Shown: positions 45,200-54,813 of the stretch, piece by piece
How positions within the stretch are numbered: the first letter of the stretch is position 1
Layout: every line of letters begins with the position of its first letter
Assembly: GCF_003010955.1 (NCBI RefSeq)
Contig: NZ_PGGO01000013.1
Coordinates: forward strand, 103,595-167,594
DNA: 64,000 bases
Reading direction: 5' to 3'
DNA from: Phyllobacterium brassicacearum
GTDB taxonomy: Bacteria; Pseudomonadota; Alphaproteobacteria; Rhizobiales; Rhizobiaceae
Program-made: the position numbers and the translations under genes
The notes under the pieces: model-generated
The model's database searches: none
Told to the model about the DNA's origin: nothing
The model's input: the letters and a program-made list of their open reading frames with translations, nothing else

Positions 45200-46090
45200 A
45201 TGAATCTGCGCTTCGTCGAAACATTTCTCTGGATCGTCCGGCTCGGCAGTTTCAGTGCCGCTGCGGAGAAGTTGAACACAACGCAGGCTTCGATCTCCAA
45301 CCGCATTGCCACACTCGAACGAGAACTTGGCGTTCAGCTGTTTGATCGCGACATGCGCACTGTCAAACTAACACCTGTCGGGCAACAGGCAGTTCCTAAA
45401 GCAGAAGAGATCGTGAAGGCCGTTGGAGAGTTTCGCGAGGCGATTGCCGATCCGACCAGCCTGAAAGGCTCAGTCAGCATCGGCACGATCGACTCCATCG
45501 TCCACTCGTTTCTGCCACGCCTTGTCGAGCGTGTCCAAGAGCGCTATCCGGGGATCGCCATCGATCTCAATGTCGATACCAGCCTCAACATGGCGCGGGA
45601 AATCATCGAACGGAAAATCGACCTTGCATTGATCATGGGACCGGCGCTTGATCATGGATTGGTCAATATCGATCTTGGAACCTATCGTTGCGTCTGGGTG
45701 GCAAGCCCGAAATACGGCTTGGCAGGCAAAAAACTGACACTTGCGGACCTTGCGAGCTATCCGTTGTTGGCCTTTTCGAAAGGCAGCGTTCCTCACCATG
45801 GGTTGTTGCAGCAATTTCGTGAAGCCGGGCTTGAGGCGCCCGCGATCTCGAATTCCAACTCGCTTGCCACCATCATGCGCCTGGCCAAAGATGGTCTTGG
45901 CGTTGCGCCTCTGCCGCGGGTCATTCTGGGTGAATATGTTGACGCAGGTGCATTGGAGATCCTTGACGTTACACCAGCATTTCATCCGCTCACATTCCAT
46001 GCGGTCTATGCCGATCACCCGGACAGTCTGCTTCCGTCGATCATTGCTCAGATGGCAGCTGAAGTATCGCTCTGTATGGCGGACGCCTGA
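45200..46090 (+). CDS. LysR-family transcriptional regulator
   Basis: This 296-residue regulator has an HTH reading SFSAAAEKLNTTQASISNRI and an effector domain with an unusual DLALIMGPALDHGLV in place of the usual DLAI. ATG 45200 fits with AAAGGG upstream. It heads the amidase-RraA-ABC cluster, transcribed in the same direction after 127 bp, and probably controls it. Confidence 0.9.
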   Translation: MNLRFVETFLWIVRLGSFSAAAEKLNTTQASISNRIATLERELGVQLFDRDMRTVKLTPVGQQAVPKAEEIVKAVGEFREAIADPTSLKGSVSIGTIDSIVHSFLPRLVERVQERYPGIAIDLNVDTSLNMAREIIERKIDLALIMGPALDHGLVNIDLGTYRCVWVASPKYGLAGKKLTLADLASYPLLAFSKGSVPHHGLLQQFREAGLEAPAISNSNSLATIMRLAKDGLGVAPLPRVILGEYVDAGALEILDVTPAFHPLTFHAVYADHPDSLLPSIIAQMAAEVSLCMADA

Positions 46091-46217
46091 GCGCATCCTA
46101 GCGGAACGCAAACAGCCCACCACGAACGCATAAGAAAATTCTATAGGACTGCTCAAGTATTTCGAGTTTGTCTCACCACGATATTTTGCGCACGATCCCT
46201 TCATTGAAAATGGAGGT

Positions 46218-47027
46218 ATGAGCGTGAAAGTCAGTCTAGTGCAAATGAACTCGCAAGACAGTAAGGCTGCTAATCTTGAAACAGCCGCACGTCTGATCAA
46301 CGCAGCCGTTGAGAATGATGCACCTGATCTCATCGTGTTGCCTGAATACTATGCCTTCCTTGGCGAAGGCCGGGACAATATCTACGCCAATGGCGAGACG
46401 TTTCCGGATGGCGAGGGCTACCGGCTGATGTCGGGACTGGCTGCAAAGCACAGCGTAACAATTCATGCTGGCAGCATTGTCGAACAGGATGGCAACAAAT
46501 ATTACAACACGACGATTGTCTTTGGCCCTGACGGCAAAGAGCTGGCGAAGTACCGTAAAATTCACTTGTTCGATGTGGATACACCCGGCGGCACGGTCTA
46601 CCGCGAGTCAGATACGATCAGCCGCGGCGAGGACGTCGTGACCTACCAAGTAGGCGATACGAAAGTCGGTTGCGCCATCTGCTATGACGTGCGCTTCCCC
46701 GAACTGTTCCGCAAGCTGCGCGATGAGGGGGCCGAAGTCATCGTTCTTCCCGCTGCCTTCACGCTGATGACCGGCAAGGATCATTGGGAAGTGCTTGCCC
46801 GCGCCCGCGCCATCGAAACGCAGACCTATTTCCTTGCGGTTGGGCAGACGCTCTCCCATGCCGAGGGTCGCAAATGGTGTTGGGGTCACTCCATGGTCAT
46901 CGACCCATGGGGCCATATCGTGGCGCAATGCTCAGATGGTGTCGGAACCACCAGCTCCAAACTTGACCTCGGCTACATCAGCAAAGTGCGCGGCGATGTC
47001 CCAGTTGCCCGCCACCACGTCCTTTGA
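46218..47027 (+). CDS. nitrilase-superfamily hydrolase (omega-amidase/Nit2-like)
   Basis: This 269-residue C-N hydrolase has the catalytic triad Glu43 (LPEYY), Lys114 (YRKIHLFD) and Cys155 (CYDVRFPE). The KIHLFDVDTPGG stretch is the Nit/omega-amidase pattern. Omega-amidases convert alpha-ketoglutaramate or ketosuccinamate to the keto acid and ammonia. The exact substrate here is not known; linear carbon amides from the downstream importer are possible. The gene starts with GGAG and is 12 bp before the RraA-like gene. Confidence 0.85.
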   Translation: MSVKVSLVQMNSQDSKAANLETAARLINAAVENDAPDLIVLPEYYAFLGEGRDNIYANGETFPDGEGYRLMSGLAAKHSVTIHAGSIVEQDGNKYYNTTIVFGPDGKELAKYRKIHLFDVDTPGGTVYRESDTISRGEDVVTYQVGDTKVGCAICYDVRFPELFRKLRDEGAEVIVLPAAFTLMTGKDHWEVLARARAIETQTYFLAVGQTLSHAEGRKWCWGHSMVIDPWGHIVAQCSDGVGTTSSKLDLGYISKVRGDVPVARHHVL

Positions 47028-47038
47028 GAGGTTAGAAC

Positions 47039-47710
47039 ATGTTTGAAGTCAATGAAATGCCGCGCCAGATCGATGCTGAATTGATCAAGCTCATGGAACG
47101 GGTCGAGACAGCCACGATTGGACACTTCCTGCATTCGGGTTTCGTCGATCGGGAAATTCGCGCTGTTCTACCGGAAAAACGTGTTGCCGGAACTGCAGTC
47201 ACTATCCGAATTCCGCATGCGGATTCGACTATCCTGCATTACCTGACCAAGATTGTCCGTCCTGGCGATTTCGTCGCGATCGAACGGTGTGGTGATAATC
47301 GCCATGCCTGCTGGGGGGGCGTAGTGACACATGCGATGAAACTGGCCGGCGTCGTCGGTGCGGTAATCGATGGTCCGGCCACGGATTTTTCCGAGATCCG
47401 CAAGGTGGAAATGCCCATGTGGTGTCGTGGACCCTCACCGATAACGACCAAAATTCTGGGACTGGAAGGGGCGATTAACATCCCGGTTACGGTCGGCGGT
47501 CAAGTTATCAAGCCGGGCGATGCGATCATTGCCGATGAAAGTGGCGTCGTGGTCCTGGCACCATCCCAGGCACGGGCTGCCGCTGAGAAAGCACTCGGCA
47601 TGCAGGAAAACGAAATCGTATTGCTCGAACGCTTGCGTAAAGGCGAATTCCTCCCCGACATTTCGGGGGCCACGAAAATCGTGGAGGGCCAGAAGCGCCA
47701 GGTCGCCTGA
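47039..47710 (+). CDS. RraA-family protein (possible hydroxy-oxo-acid aldolase)
   Basis: This 223-residue RraA-fold protein reads TATIGHFLHSGF near the start and has a GVVTHAMKLAGVVGAVIDGPATD segment equivalent to the active-site strand of the family; the usual GGxxxxxxKxxGxxGxVxDG is recognisable. Members include RNase E inhibitors and 4-hydroxy-4-methyl-2-oxoglutarate/oxaloacetate enzymes. In a catabolic cluster an aldolase or decarboxylase-like role fits better than RNase control. Confidence 0.75.
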   Translation: MFEVNEMPRQIDAELIKLMERVETATIGHFLHSGFVDREIRAVLPEKRVAGTAVTIRIPHADSTILHYLTKIVRPGDFVAIERCGDNRHACWGGVVTHAMKLAGVVGAVIDGPATDFSEIRKVEMPMWCRGPSPITTKILGLEGAINIPVTVGGQVIKPGDAIIADESGVVVLAPSQARAAAEKALGMQENEIVLLERLRKGEFLPDISGATKIVEGQKRQVA

Positions 47711-47745
47711 TCGATAACAGTCAACTCATAAAAACAGGGAACGAG

Positions 47746-48786
47746 ATGATGTTTGCAAGACTTTCAATTGCTGTTTCAGCACTGACAATCGCCGCGGTCA
47801 CCAGCGCACCGGCCGAGACTGTGACGCTGACCGCCTATAGTGGGATCTTTCAAGAACACTACACGAAAGCGGTCATCGAGCCGTTCATGAAAAAGTATCC
47901 TGATATCACTGTGCAGTTCTATGGCATGCCGAACTCGGCGCAGATGCTCGGCACGTTGCGTGCGCAGAAAAGCAGCCCGCAAATTGATGTGGCGATCCTT
48001 GATGTGAGCGTGGCCAAGGCAGGAACGGATGAGGGCCTGTTCGACAAGGTCGACGAAAGTGTTTCTCCGAATGTCAAAGACCTTTACCCGAATGCGCATG
48101 CGGAGGGCGTAGCGGGGGTTGGCGTTACCTTTGACAATCTGGTGATCATCTACAACACCGATCAAGTGAAGGCAGCGCCGACGTCCTGGGACGCCCTTTG
48201 GGACAAGCAGTATGAAGGGAAGGTGATCATACAAGCCGCCCCGGATATTCAGGGAACTACATTTACCATCATTTCGAACAAGCTCGCTGGCGGCGGGGAC
48301 TACAAAACCGACGTTTCGGCGGGCATCGCCAAGATTGGCGAACTCGCGCCGGGCGTACAGACCTGGGATCCGAAGCCGGATGTTTACGCTCCAATCGCCA
48401 ATGGGCAAGCCGCTCTGGGTATCGGCTGGAATGCACGAGCTCAGATTTATTCACAGACCTCTGGCGGAAAACTGGGCGTTGCCCTGCCAAAAGAGGGGAG
48501 CGGTTTCCAGATCAATACGATCAATCTCGTGAAAAATGCTCCGGCGGGCGATGCCGCCAAGAAATTCATCGATTACGCGCTTAGCCCTGAAGCCCAGGCG
48601 GCATTCACGAGCGAAATGTTCTACGCTCCGACAAATTCCAAGACAGTCATCGCACAGGACGCTTTGAAGCGCACGGCTGCAGACGATATGGACAAGATGA
48701 TCGATATCGACTGGCTGGCAGTGGCGAAAGTGCGTGATGGCATCACCGAGCAATGGCGTCGTCGCATCATTCCGCTCAGCCGCTAA
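47746..48786 (+). CDS. ABC transporter substrate-binding protein, polyamine/iron-like (PotD-type)
   Basis: This 346-residue exported protein has a signal peptide ending near SAPAE (about residue 24). It resembles the family-1/PotD and FbpA-type proteins: AYSGIFQEHYTKAVIEPF at the start and YNTDQVKAAPTSWDALWD in the middle. It works with the ATPase and two permeases that follow. A substrate other than spermidine is likely, given the enzymes in the cluster. Confidence 0.88.
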   Translation: MMFARLSIAVSALTIAAVTSAPAETVTLTAYSGIFQEHYTKAVIEPFMKKYPDITVQFYGMPNSAQMLGTLRAQKSSPQIDVAILDVSVAKAGTDEGLFDKVDESVSPNVKDLYPNAHAEGVAGVGVTFDNLVIIYNTDQVKAAPTSWDALWDKQYEGKVIIQAAPDIQGTTFTIISNKLAGGGDYKTDVSAGIAKIGELAPGVQTWDPKPDVYAPIANGQAALGIGWNARAQIYSQTSGGKLGVALPKEGSGFQINTINLVKNAPAGDAAKKFIDYALSPEAQAAFTSEMFYAPTNSKTVIAQDALKRTAADDMDKMIDIDWLAVAKVRDGITEQWRRRIIPLSR

Positions 48787-48816
48787 ACTTCAAGCAGTGA
48801 AAATTTGGAGGCTACC

Positions 48817-49932
48817 ATGATGCATCAGACCATCAAACGCGATGGCGTTGAAACGATTGGCGACCCGTATCTCTGCCTGGAAGGGATGAACAAGAAGTAC
48901 GGTCTTGTCGAAGTCATCTCAAATCTGAACCTGGCGGTCCGCAAGGGCGAACTGATCGCCCTGCTGGGTCCTTCCGGATGTGGCAAAACCACAACCCTCC
49001 GTATGATTGCCGGATTGATCGCTCCCACTGCTGGAAGGATCACTGTCGGGGGGCGTGATGTGACCCAAATCGCCCCCCATGGCAGGGACATGGGGCTGGT
49101 CTTTCAAAGCTATGCACTGTTTCCGCATATGACGGTGGCCAAGAATGTAGCGTTCGGTCTCGAAATGCGCGGCCTGTCGCGTGCAGATATTGCCAACAAG
49201 GTGGCCAAGGCGCTTGGTATGGTCCAGCTTGAACATCTTGCCGAGCGAAAACCACGGGAACTTTCCGGCGGCCAGCAGCAGCGCGTGGCGTTGGCTCGCG
49301 CTCTCGTCATTGAACCGTCGATACTTCTGCTCGATGAACCGCTCTCGAATCTCGACGCGAAACTGCGCGATGAAATGCGGACGCAGATTCGGGACATACA
49401 GCAGCAGCTGGGCATTACGACGGTTTTTGTGACGCATGATCAGGTAGAAGCCTTGAGCATGTGTGATCGCATCGTGGTCATGAAAGGCGGACTGATTGAA
49501 CAAGTTGGCACGCCGCATGAGATCTATGAGCGGCCGGCGACACCTTTCGTCGCTTCCTTTGTCGGTCGCACGAACCGGGTCAAGGGCAAGCGCACGGCAG
49601 ACGGCTGCATACGAATTGGTTCATCGATGATCCGGTCGGCCAGACCGGCGGTGCAGGATGATGTTATGGTGATGGTGCGCCCGCACAGGATTCATATCGA
49701 TTGGAACGCAGCGTCAACGGAACAGCAAGGTGAAACGGCAAACCGGATGGCCGCCGTCCTTTCGCGGATCACTTTCGTTGGCGACGTTATCCAGTACCAT
49801 TTTGACGTGGGCGGTTCTGAATTCATCGTCGAAGAGTCGACCAAAAAGTCTCAAGTCAGCCGTGACCAAGGCGATAAAGCAGTACTCTCCTGGAGCGTCG
49901 AGGACACGCTCGTCTTCGGAGCGGATCAATGA
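48817..49932 (+). CDS. ABC transporter ATP-binding protein, PotA/FbpC-like
   Basis: This 371-residue ATPase has Walker A GPSGCGKTT, signature LSGGQQQRVALARAL, Walker B LLLDEPLSNLD and the switch histidine in VTHDQVEA. The C-terminal TOBE-type regulatory domain runs from about residue 240. I chose ATG 48817 because GGAGG lies six bases upstream; the frame also has a TTG at 48805. It overlaps the first permease by four bases. Confidence 0.92.
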   Translation: MMHQTIKRDGVETIGDPYLCLEGMNKKYGLVEVISNLNLAVRKGELIALLGPSGCGKTTTLRMIAGLIAPTAGRITVGGRDVTQIAPHGRDMGLVFQSYALFPHMTVAKNVAFGLEMRGLSRADIANKVAKALGMVQLEHLAERKPRELSGGQQQRVALARALVIEPSILLLDEPLSNLDAKLRDEMRTQIRDIQQQLGITTVFVTHDQVEALSMCDRIVVMKGGLIEQVGTPHEIYERPATPFVASFVGRTNRVKGKRTADGCIRIGSSMIRSARPAVQDDVMVMVRPHRIHIDWNAASTEQQGETANRMAAVLSRITFVGDVIQYHFDVGGSEFIVEESTKKSQVSRDQGDKAVLSWSVEDTLVFGADQ

Positions 49933-50810
49933 CGACGGCAACCTTCGATATGCCTGTGGGAGCACAGAAATCGTTCGGCACTGCCGGAGTTGCTGTTGCC
50001 TTGCTGTTGCCGATCGCTCTGGTCAACGCCATCGGATTTATCCTTCCCGTTCTAAATCTGGCGAGAATGTCCTTCAACGAGGCCCTGCCGGGTGGTGGGA
50101 TTGCAGAGGCGTTAACTGCCGCCAACTGGACAGGATTGCTTCACGATAGCTTCTATATCGAGCTGATCACGAATTCGATCGTGGTCAGTTTGGGGATCAC
50201 CCTCGCAACCCTGTTGGTGAGCTATCCCATTGCCCTCTATCTTCATCGTGCATCCGGTGCCTGGCGGACGTTCTTGACGGTTCTTGTCATTTCGCCGCTT
50301 CTGACTTCTGCGGTGGTGCGCACCTATGGCTGGATCGCGCTGCTTGCGGAACAGGGGCCTGTTGCCAATGTGATTGCATCGATGGGGTTTCAACCGCCGC
50401 GTATGATGTTCAACACCACCGGCGTCGTCATTGGACTGACCGAGATCCTGATGCCCTATATGATCTTGTCGTTGATGGCTGGATTCGGCCGGCTCGATCC
50501 CAAGGTAGAGGAGGCAGCCCGAACCCTTGGCGCGACGCCTTTCCGGACGTTCTGGCGCGTCATTCTGCCTCTGACACTACCGGGTATCGCCCTCGGCTGC
50601 CTTCTTTGCTTTGTCCTTGCCATCTCCTCCTTCATTACGCCGAAGCTCATGGGCGGCGGACGGGTATTCCTGCTGGCGACGGAAATCTACGATCAGGCGA
50701 TCGTGACATTGAACTGGCCGCTGGCTGCGACGCTATCGATGCTGGTGCTCATCATTTTCGGAGCGGCATTGGCAGTTTATTCGCGCATCCTGCGCATGAT
50801 CGAAGGGTAA
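49929..50810 (+). CDS. ABC transporter permease, PotB-like
   Basis: This 293-residue permease has about six membrane segments and the EAA loop EEAARTLGATPFRTFWRVILP. The sequence between the second and third helices has the PotB pattern. It is translationally coupled to the ATPase and followed five bases later by the second permease. Confidence 0.9.
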   Translation: MTTATFDMPVGAQKSFGTAGVAVALLLPIALVNAIGFILPVLNLARMSFNEALPGGGIAEALTAANWTGLLHDSFYIELITNSIVVSLGITLATLLVSYPIALYLHRASGAWRTFLTVLVISPLLTSAVVRTYGWIALLAEQGPVANVIASMGFQPPRMMFNTTGVVIGLTEILMPYMILSLMAGFGRLDPKVEEAARTLGATPFRTFWRVILPLTLPGIALGCLLCFVLAISSFITPKLMGGGRVFLLATEIYDQAIVTLNWPLAATLSMLVLIIFGAALAVYSRILRMIEG

Positions 50811-50815
50811 CGGTA

Positions 50816-51610
50816 ATGGAAGAAAATCCCACCTCCTGGTTTATGCGTGTGACCGTGACCATCCTGTTCCTGTTTCTTCTGGCGCCAGTCCTGCTCGTTT
50901 TTCCGATCTCCTTCAGCGGCGATCAGATTCTCGCCTTTCCGCCAAGCTCGTGGTCGTTGCAGTGGTATGAGGCCCTCCTCGGAAATACCGTGATGATGTC
51001 GGCGTTCCTGACAAGTCTCGGCCTTGCAACCGTCGTTACCGTCCTGTCATTGATTATCGCGATTCCTGCTTCCTATGCGATTGTCCGGTTGAAGGTCACG
51101 GGATCGGAATTCCTGTTCAACCTCTTCACCGCACCATTGCTGTTGCCGACGATCGTGCTGGGGCTGGCCATACTGATCATTTTCGCGTCGATGGGTCTCC
51201 TGGCGACGTTCACAGGCCTTGTGATCGGTCACCTGGTGATCACGCTTCCCTATGCGCTGCGGGTGCTCTCCGTATCGCTCGGCAATCTCAACCTTGCATG
51301 CGAAGAGGCTGCTGCGTCGCTCGGAGCCAAGCCGCTGGCCGTGTTCGGGAAGGTGACCCTGCCGATGATGGCGCCGGGTATCGTTGCGGCTACGGCGCTC
51401 TGTTTTCTCGTTTCATTTGACGAAGTGGTCATCACTCTGTTCCTGACCGGCCCGAGAATGACGACGTTGCCAGTTGAGCTGTTCCATCACGTCGAGAGCC
51501 AGGCTGACCCGTTGGTTGCAAGCGTTTCAGTTCTTCTGATCCTGATGACGCTGGCAGTGGTCATGATCGTGGACCGGACAATGGGTCTGACGAAAGCCTT
51601 CATGAAATAG
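50816..51610 (+). CDS. ABC transporter permease, PotC-like
   Basis: This 264-residue second permease has the EAA loop CEEAAASLGAKPLAVFGKVT and a typical PotC C-terminus. Its last 42 bases are the right copy of the direct repeat that brackets the cluster. A hairpin follows before the amaB stop. Confidence 0.9.
   Translation: MEENPTSWFMRVTVTILFLFLLAPVLLVFPISFSGDQILAFPPSSWSLQWYEALLGNTVMMSAFLTSLGLATVVTVLSLIIAIPASYAIVRLKVTGSEFLFNLFTAPLLLPTIVLGLAILIIFASMGLLATFTGLVIGHLVITLPYALRVLSVSLGNLNLACEEAAASLGAKPLAVFGKVTLPMMAPGIVAATALCFLVSFDEVVITLFLTGPRMTTLPVELFHHVESQADPLVASVSVLLILMTLAVVMIVDRTMGLTKAFMK
51567..51608 (+). repeat. 42-bp exact direct repeat, right copy
   Basis: This is the 3' end of the PotC-like gene and equals 44720-44761 base for base. 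Because it is part of a gene here and a fragment at the left, the right copy is probably the original and the left one a duplicate left by a rearrangement. Confidence 0.95.
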
Positions 51611-51653
51611 TGGAGTTCCCTTGCGGATATCCACAAGGTGAGGTGTAGGCCGC

Positions 51654-51672
51654 TCCCGATATTTTATCGGGA
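51654..51672. terminator. hairpin between convergent permease and amaB
   Basis: TCCCGATA and TATCGGGA form a perfect 8-bp stem around a TTT loop. It is placed between two convergent stops and could end both transcripts, although no long T-tract is present. Confidence 0.6.
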
Positions 51673-51693
51673 ACGGGGCTGGAAATTTAGAGA

Positions 51694-53205
51694 TTACTCG
51701 ATATCGAACGAAACGCCCTGTGCCAGCGGAAGGGCCGACGAGTAATTCACGGTATTGGTTGCACGGCGCATATAGGCTTTCCATGCATCCGAGCCGGATT
51801 CGCGTCCGCCACCGGTTTCCTTCTCGCCGCCAAATGCACCGCCGATTTCGGCACCGGAGGTGCCGATATTGACGTTGGCGATGCCGCAGTCCGAGCCGTC
51901 CGGGCTGAGGAAACGCTCGGCTTCCTGCAGGTTCAAGGTGAAGATCGACGACGAAAGACCTGCGCCGACAGCATTGTGATCGGCGATGGCCTGGTCAAAA
52001 TCGCTGTATTTCATCACGTAAAGGATGGGCGCGAAGGTCTCTTCGAGCACCGGACCATCCTGCTTGGGCATCTCGACTAGGGCAGGGCGAACATAATAGG
52101 CTTCTGCGTGGCCAGTATCGACACGGGCGCCACCGGTCACCTTGCCGCCGTGCTCAGCAGCTTCGTGCAACGACTTCTGCATATTGTCGAATGCAACCTT
52201 GTCGATTAGCGGTCCAACCAGAGCCGCTGTATCCAGCGGACTGCCGACAGTGACGCTCTCATATGCCTTCTTCAAGCGCGGAACCAATGTGTCATAGACA
52301 CTCTCGTGCACGAAGAGACGGCGGAGTGTCGTGCAACGCTGGCCTGCAGTACCCATGGCACCGAAGGCAATGGCGCGCAGCGCCATGTCGAGATCGGCCG
52401 AAGGGCACACGATACCGGCATTGTTGCCACCGAGTTCGAGGATCGAACGGGCGAAACGCTTGGCAAGGCGCGGGCCAACTTCACGGCCCATGCGGGTCGA
52501 ACCGGTCGCCGAAACCAGAGCAACCTTCGGATGGTCGACGAGGGCTTCGCCAATGGTGCGGTCCCCCATCAGGGTCTGGGCGAGCCCGGCGGGAACGTCT
52601 CCAAAGCGTGCGACGGCGCGGTCAAAGATGGCCTGGCAGGCAAGGGCTGTCAGCGGCGTCTTTTCCGAAGGCTTCCAGACGACAGCGTTGCCGCAGACAA
52701 GCGCCAGCGCGGTGTTCCACGACCAGACGGCGACCGGGAAATTGAAGGCCGAGATGACGCCAACGACGCCGAGCGGATGCCAGGTTTCCATCATGCGGTG
52801 GCCTGGCCGTTCGGTCGCGATCGTCAGACCGTAGAGCTGACGCGACAAACCAACAGCGAAATCGCAGATGTCGATCATTTCCTGGACTTCGCCAAGACCT
52901 TCGGATGGGATCTTCCCGGCTTCGATCGAGACAAGGCGGCCAAGTTCGCTTTTGCGCGCACGCAGTTCTTCGCCAAACAGCCGTACCAGTTCGCCGCGCT
53001 TTGGCGCCGGCACCAGACGCCACTGGCGGAAGGCAGCATCTGCTTTTTCGATCGTCTTGGCTGTGTCATCGGAGGAATGCGTTGCGATATCGGCGATCTT
53101 CTCGCCGGTGACAGGGCTGAAGGATGGCATTGTGCCGCCTGTATAGGCCGCTTCATTGACTTCGAGCTTGGTGAGGAGCGATTTTACTTCTTGAGCAATG
53201 GTCAT
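51694..53205 (-). CDS. amaB: aldehyde dehydrogenase, L-piperidine-6-carboxylate/aminoadipate semialdehyde type
   Basis: This 503-residue ALDH7-type enzyme has catalytic Cys291 (GTAGQRCTTLRR) and Glu257 (ELGGNN). It oxidises piperidine-6-carboxylate (in equilibrium with 2-aminoadipate semialdehyde) to 2-aminoadipate. The genes beside it for HglS and an AmaA-like oxidase support that assignment. ATG 53205 has AGGGAAG upstream. A partial copy of its 3' end lies 7.5 kb away at 44196-44433. Confidence 0.88.
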   Translation of the reverse strand: MTIAQEVKSLLTKLEVNEAAYTGGTMPSFSPVTGEKIADIATHSSDDTAKTIEKADAAFRQWRLVPAPKRGELVRLFGEELRARKSELGRLVSIEAGKIPSEGLGEVQEMIDICDFAVGLSRQLYGLTIATERPGHRMMETWHPLGVVGVISAFNFPVAVWSWNTALALVCGNAVVWKPSEKTPLTALACQAIFDRAVARFGDVPAGLAQTLMGDRTIGEALVDHPKVALVSATGSTRMGREVGPRLAKRFARSILELGGNNAGIVCPSADLDMALRAIAFGAMGTAGQRCTTLRRLFVHESVYDTLVPRLKKAYESVTVGSPLDTAALVGPLIDKVAFDNMQKSLHEAAEHGGKVTGGARVDTGHAEAYYVRPALVEMPKQDGPVLEETFAPILYVMKYSDFDQAIADHNAVGAGLSSSIFTLNLQEAERFLSPDGSDCGIANVNIGTSGAEIGGAFGGEKETGGGRESGSDAWKAYMRRATNTVNYSSALPLAQGVSFDIE

Positions 53206-53282
53206 CTTGCTTCCCTTCATTTCTTGTCTGTTTGACTGACCGGCTTTTATCAGCCGACCCGAGTTTTTGATACGGCTACGGT

Positions 53283-54689
53283 TCAGCTTGCGAGGGCGAC
53301 AGGCCTGTAGTGCTGCCGGCAACGTTCGATGGATGCTTTTTGCAGGCCCTCATAATGCGCGAATTCATCGAGTACCGGCGTGCCAAGATCAGCTTCGAAT
53401 TCCCTTTGGCTCGGGCTCGCGGCGAACTTCTGGCTGTCATCGTCACCGAGATTGGATTGGAAGATACCAGCCGCACTCACGGGCAGGAAGTCTTCATAGA
53501 CGATCGGATCAAACTGCACGGCACCAAGTGCCACAAGTGTTTCGACATCCGAGGCGTCGCGCGGGGACAGGCTCGTGTGCGGAAAGTTCTGGACTGGCGT
53601 AAAACGGAAATAGCCGAGGCCCTGCCTGCGCATGCTGTCCCAATCGTCCGGGAAGGCATTGAAGGCATCGGCGAGCGCTGCGGTGTAGGCGTCCGCGTTG
53701 GAACCGTCGGGAGCAGGGCGGACCACCTTGCGGGATTCGGCGAGAAGCCGGTCGTAGAGCGCTCTTCCCTTTGGCGTCAGGGCGATGCCGCGCTGCTCGA
53801 TCTCCCCAAAGCGGGCCGAATGCGAGCCGGCTTCCCATGCACCTTGGTCGTTTTTGAATGAGACGCTCTCTTCCAGCGCCTTGAATGATGTCTGCCGCAG
53901 CAGGATAGGACATGCACGCGTGGGCGGGCCTTCGATCACGGCCTTGGGTGAAATACCGTAGGCGGGCATCATTGCCTGCACCGCATCGATGTCGAGCGTG
54001 CGTGGCGTCAGGTGATTGATGTGAGGCCCCTTGAAGGAAACGACGTCGGCGATCAGCCGATGTGCGTCATGCAGGCGGCGGTAAAGATCCCTGCTTACGC
54101 TTGCCTGGTCGTGCCAACGGAAGGACTCGATGATTTCCTTGACGAAAAGTGCAGCATCATCAAGTGCAAGGCCGCCTTGGGCTTCCGCTTTCTCAACGAG
54201 AGAAATTGCTGTTGCAGTGAAGATCTGCCGCGCCTGCAGCGTCTTGCGCGCTTCGTCGCGCAGCTCGGCGTCCGCAATGAGATCAAGCCGCAACAGTGAG
54301 GTGAAGACACGAAATGGGTTGATCTTCAGCGCGGCATCTCCAACAGGGCGGAGCGCTGTCGAGTGCACCGGAACGCCGGCTTCGCTCAGATCGTAATAGC
54401 CAACCGGATACATGCCCATGACCGCGAAGACGCGGCGGAGCATCGAGAGCTCGGCGGGCGTGCCGACGCGGATCGCGCCATGACGTTCTTCCGAAATGCG
54501 GTCTAGTGTGTCGGTCTGTTCGAGGCGGTGCCGGAGTTCCGGTGAGGCAGCGAGAGTCTGGTCATTCACCTTGGTGACCAGTGACAAAAGCGTTCCGTAC
54601 GCGGGAACCTCAGTCCGGTACATGGACGACATGGCCGATGAAAATGACGCCCTGATCACGTCTGTTGAGATAAACGTGGCTGATTTCAT
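53283..54689 (-). CDS. hglS: 2-oxoadipate dioxygenase/decarboxylase (DUF1338, YdcJ-type)
   Basis: This 468-residue vicinal-oxygen-chelate enzyme should convert 2-oxoadipate to D-2-hydroxyglutarate with Fe(II). Candidate metal ligands His70 (SEERHGAIRVG), His226 (GPHINHLTP) and Glu296 (ARFGEIEQRG) are all present, and Arg74, reported to help bind substrate in the Pseudomonas enzyme, is conserved. ATG 54689 lies after a stretch that extends to 55118 without evidence of being translated. It is co-directional with amaB and completes the lysine pathway to 2-hydroxyglutarate. Confidence 0.88.
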   Translation of the reverse strand: MKSATFISTDVIRASFSSAMSSMYRTEVPAYGTLLSLVTKVNDQTLAASPELRHRLEQTDTLDRISEERHGAIRVGTPAELSMLRRVFAVMGMYPVGYYDLSEAGVPVHSTALRPVGDAALKINPFRVFTSLLRLDLIADAELRDEARKTLQARQIFTATAISLVEKAEAQGGLALDDAALFVKEIIESFRWHDQASVSRDLYRRLHDAHRLIADVVSFKGPHINHLTPRTLDIDAVQAMMPAYGISPKAVIEGPPTRACPILLRQTSFKALEESVSFKNDQGAWEAGSHSARFGEIEQRGIALTPKGRALYDRLLAESRKVVRPAPDGSNADAYTAALADAFNAFPDDWDSMRRQGLGYFRFTPVQNFPHTSLSPRDASDVETLVALGAVQFDPIVYEDFLPVSAAGIFQSNLGDDDSQKFAASPSQREFEADLGTPVLDEFAHYEGLQKASIERCRQHYRPVALAS

Positions 54690-54813
54690 GATGATAAGTT
54701 CCGCTTTATTGATGCGACAGCAATTTTTTGGACTGTCATGCTCAAATTGGATTATAGATGGGAACACCACCCATGAATTACGAAGATTCCAACTGGGTTG
54801 ATGCGAGATAAGA

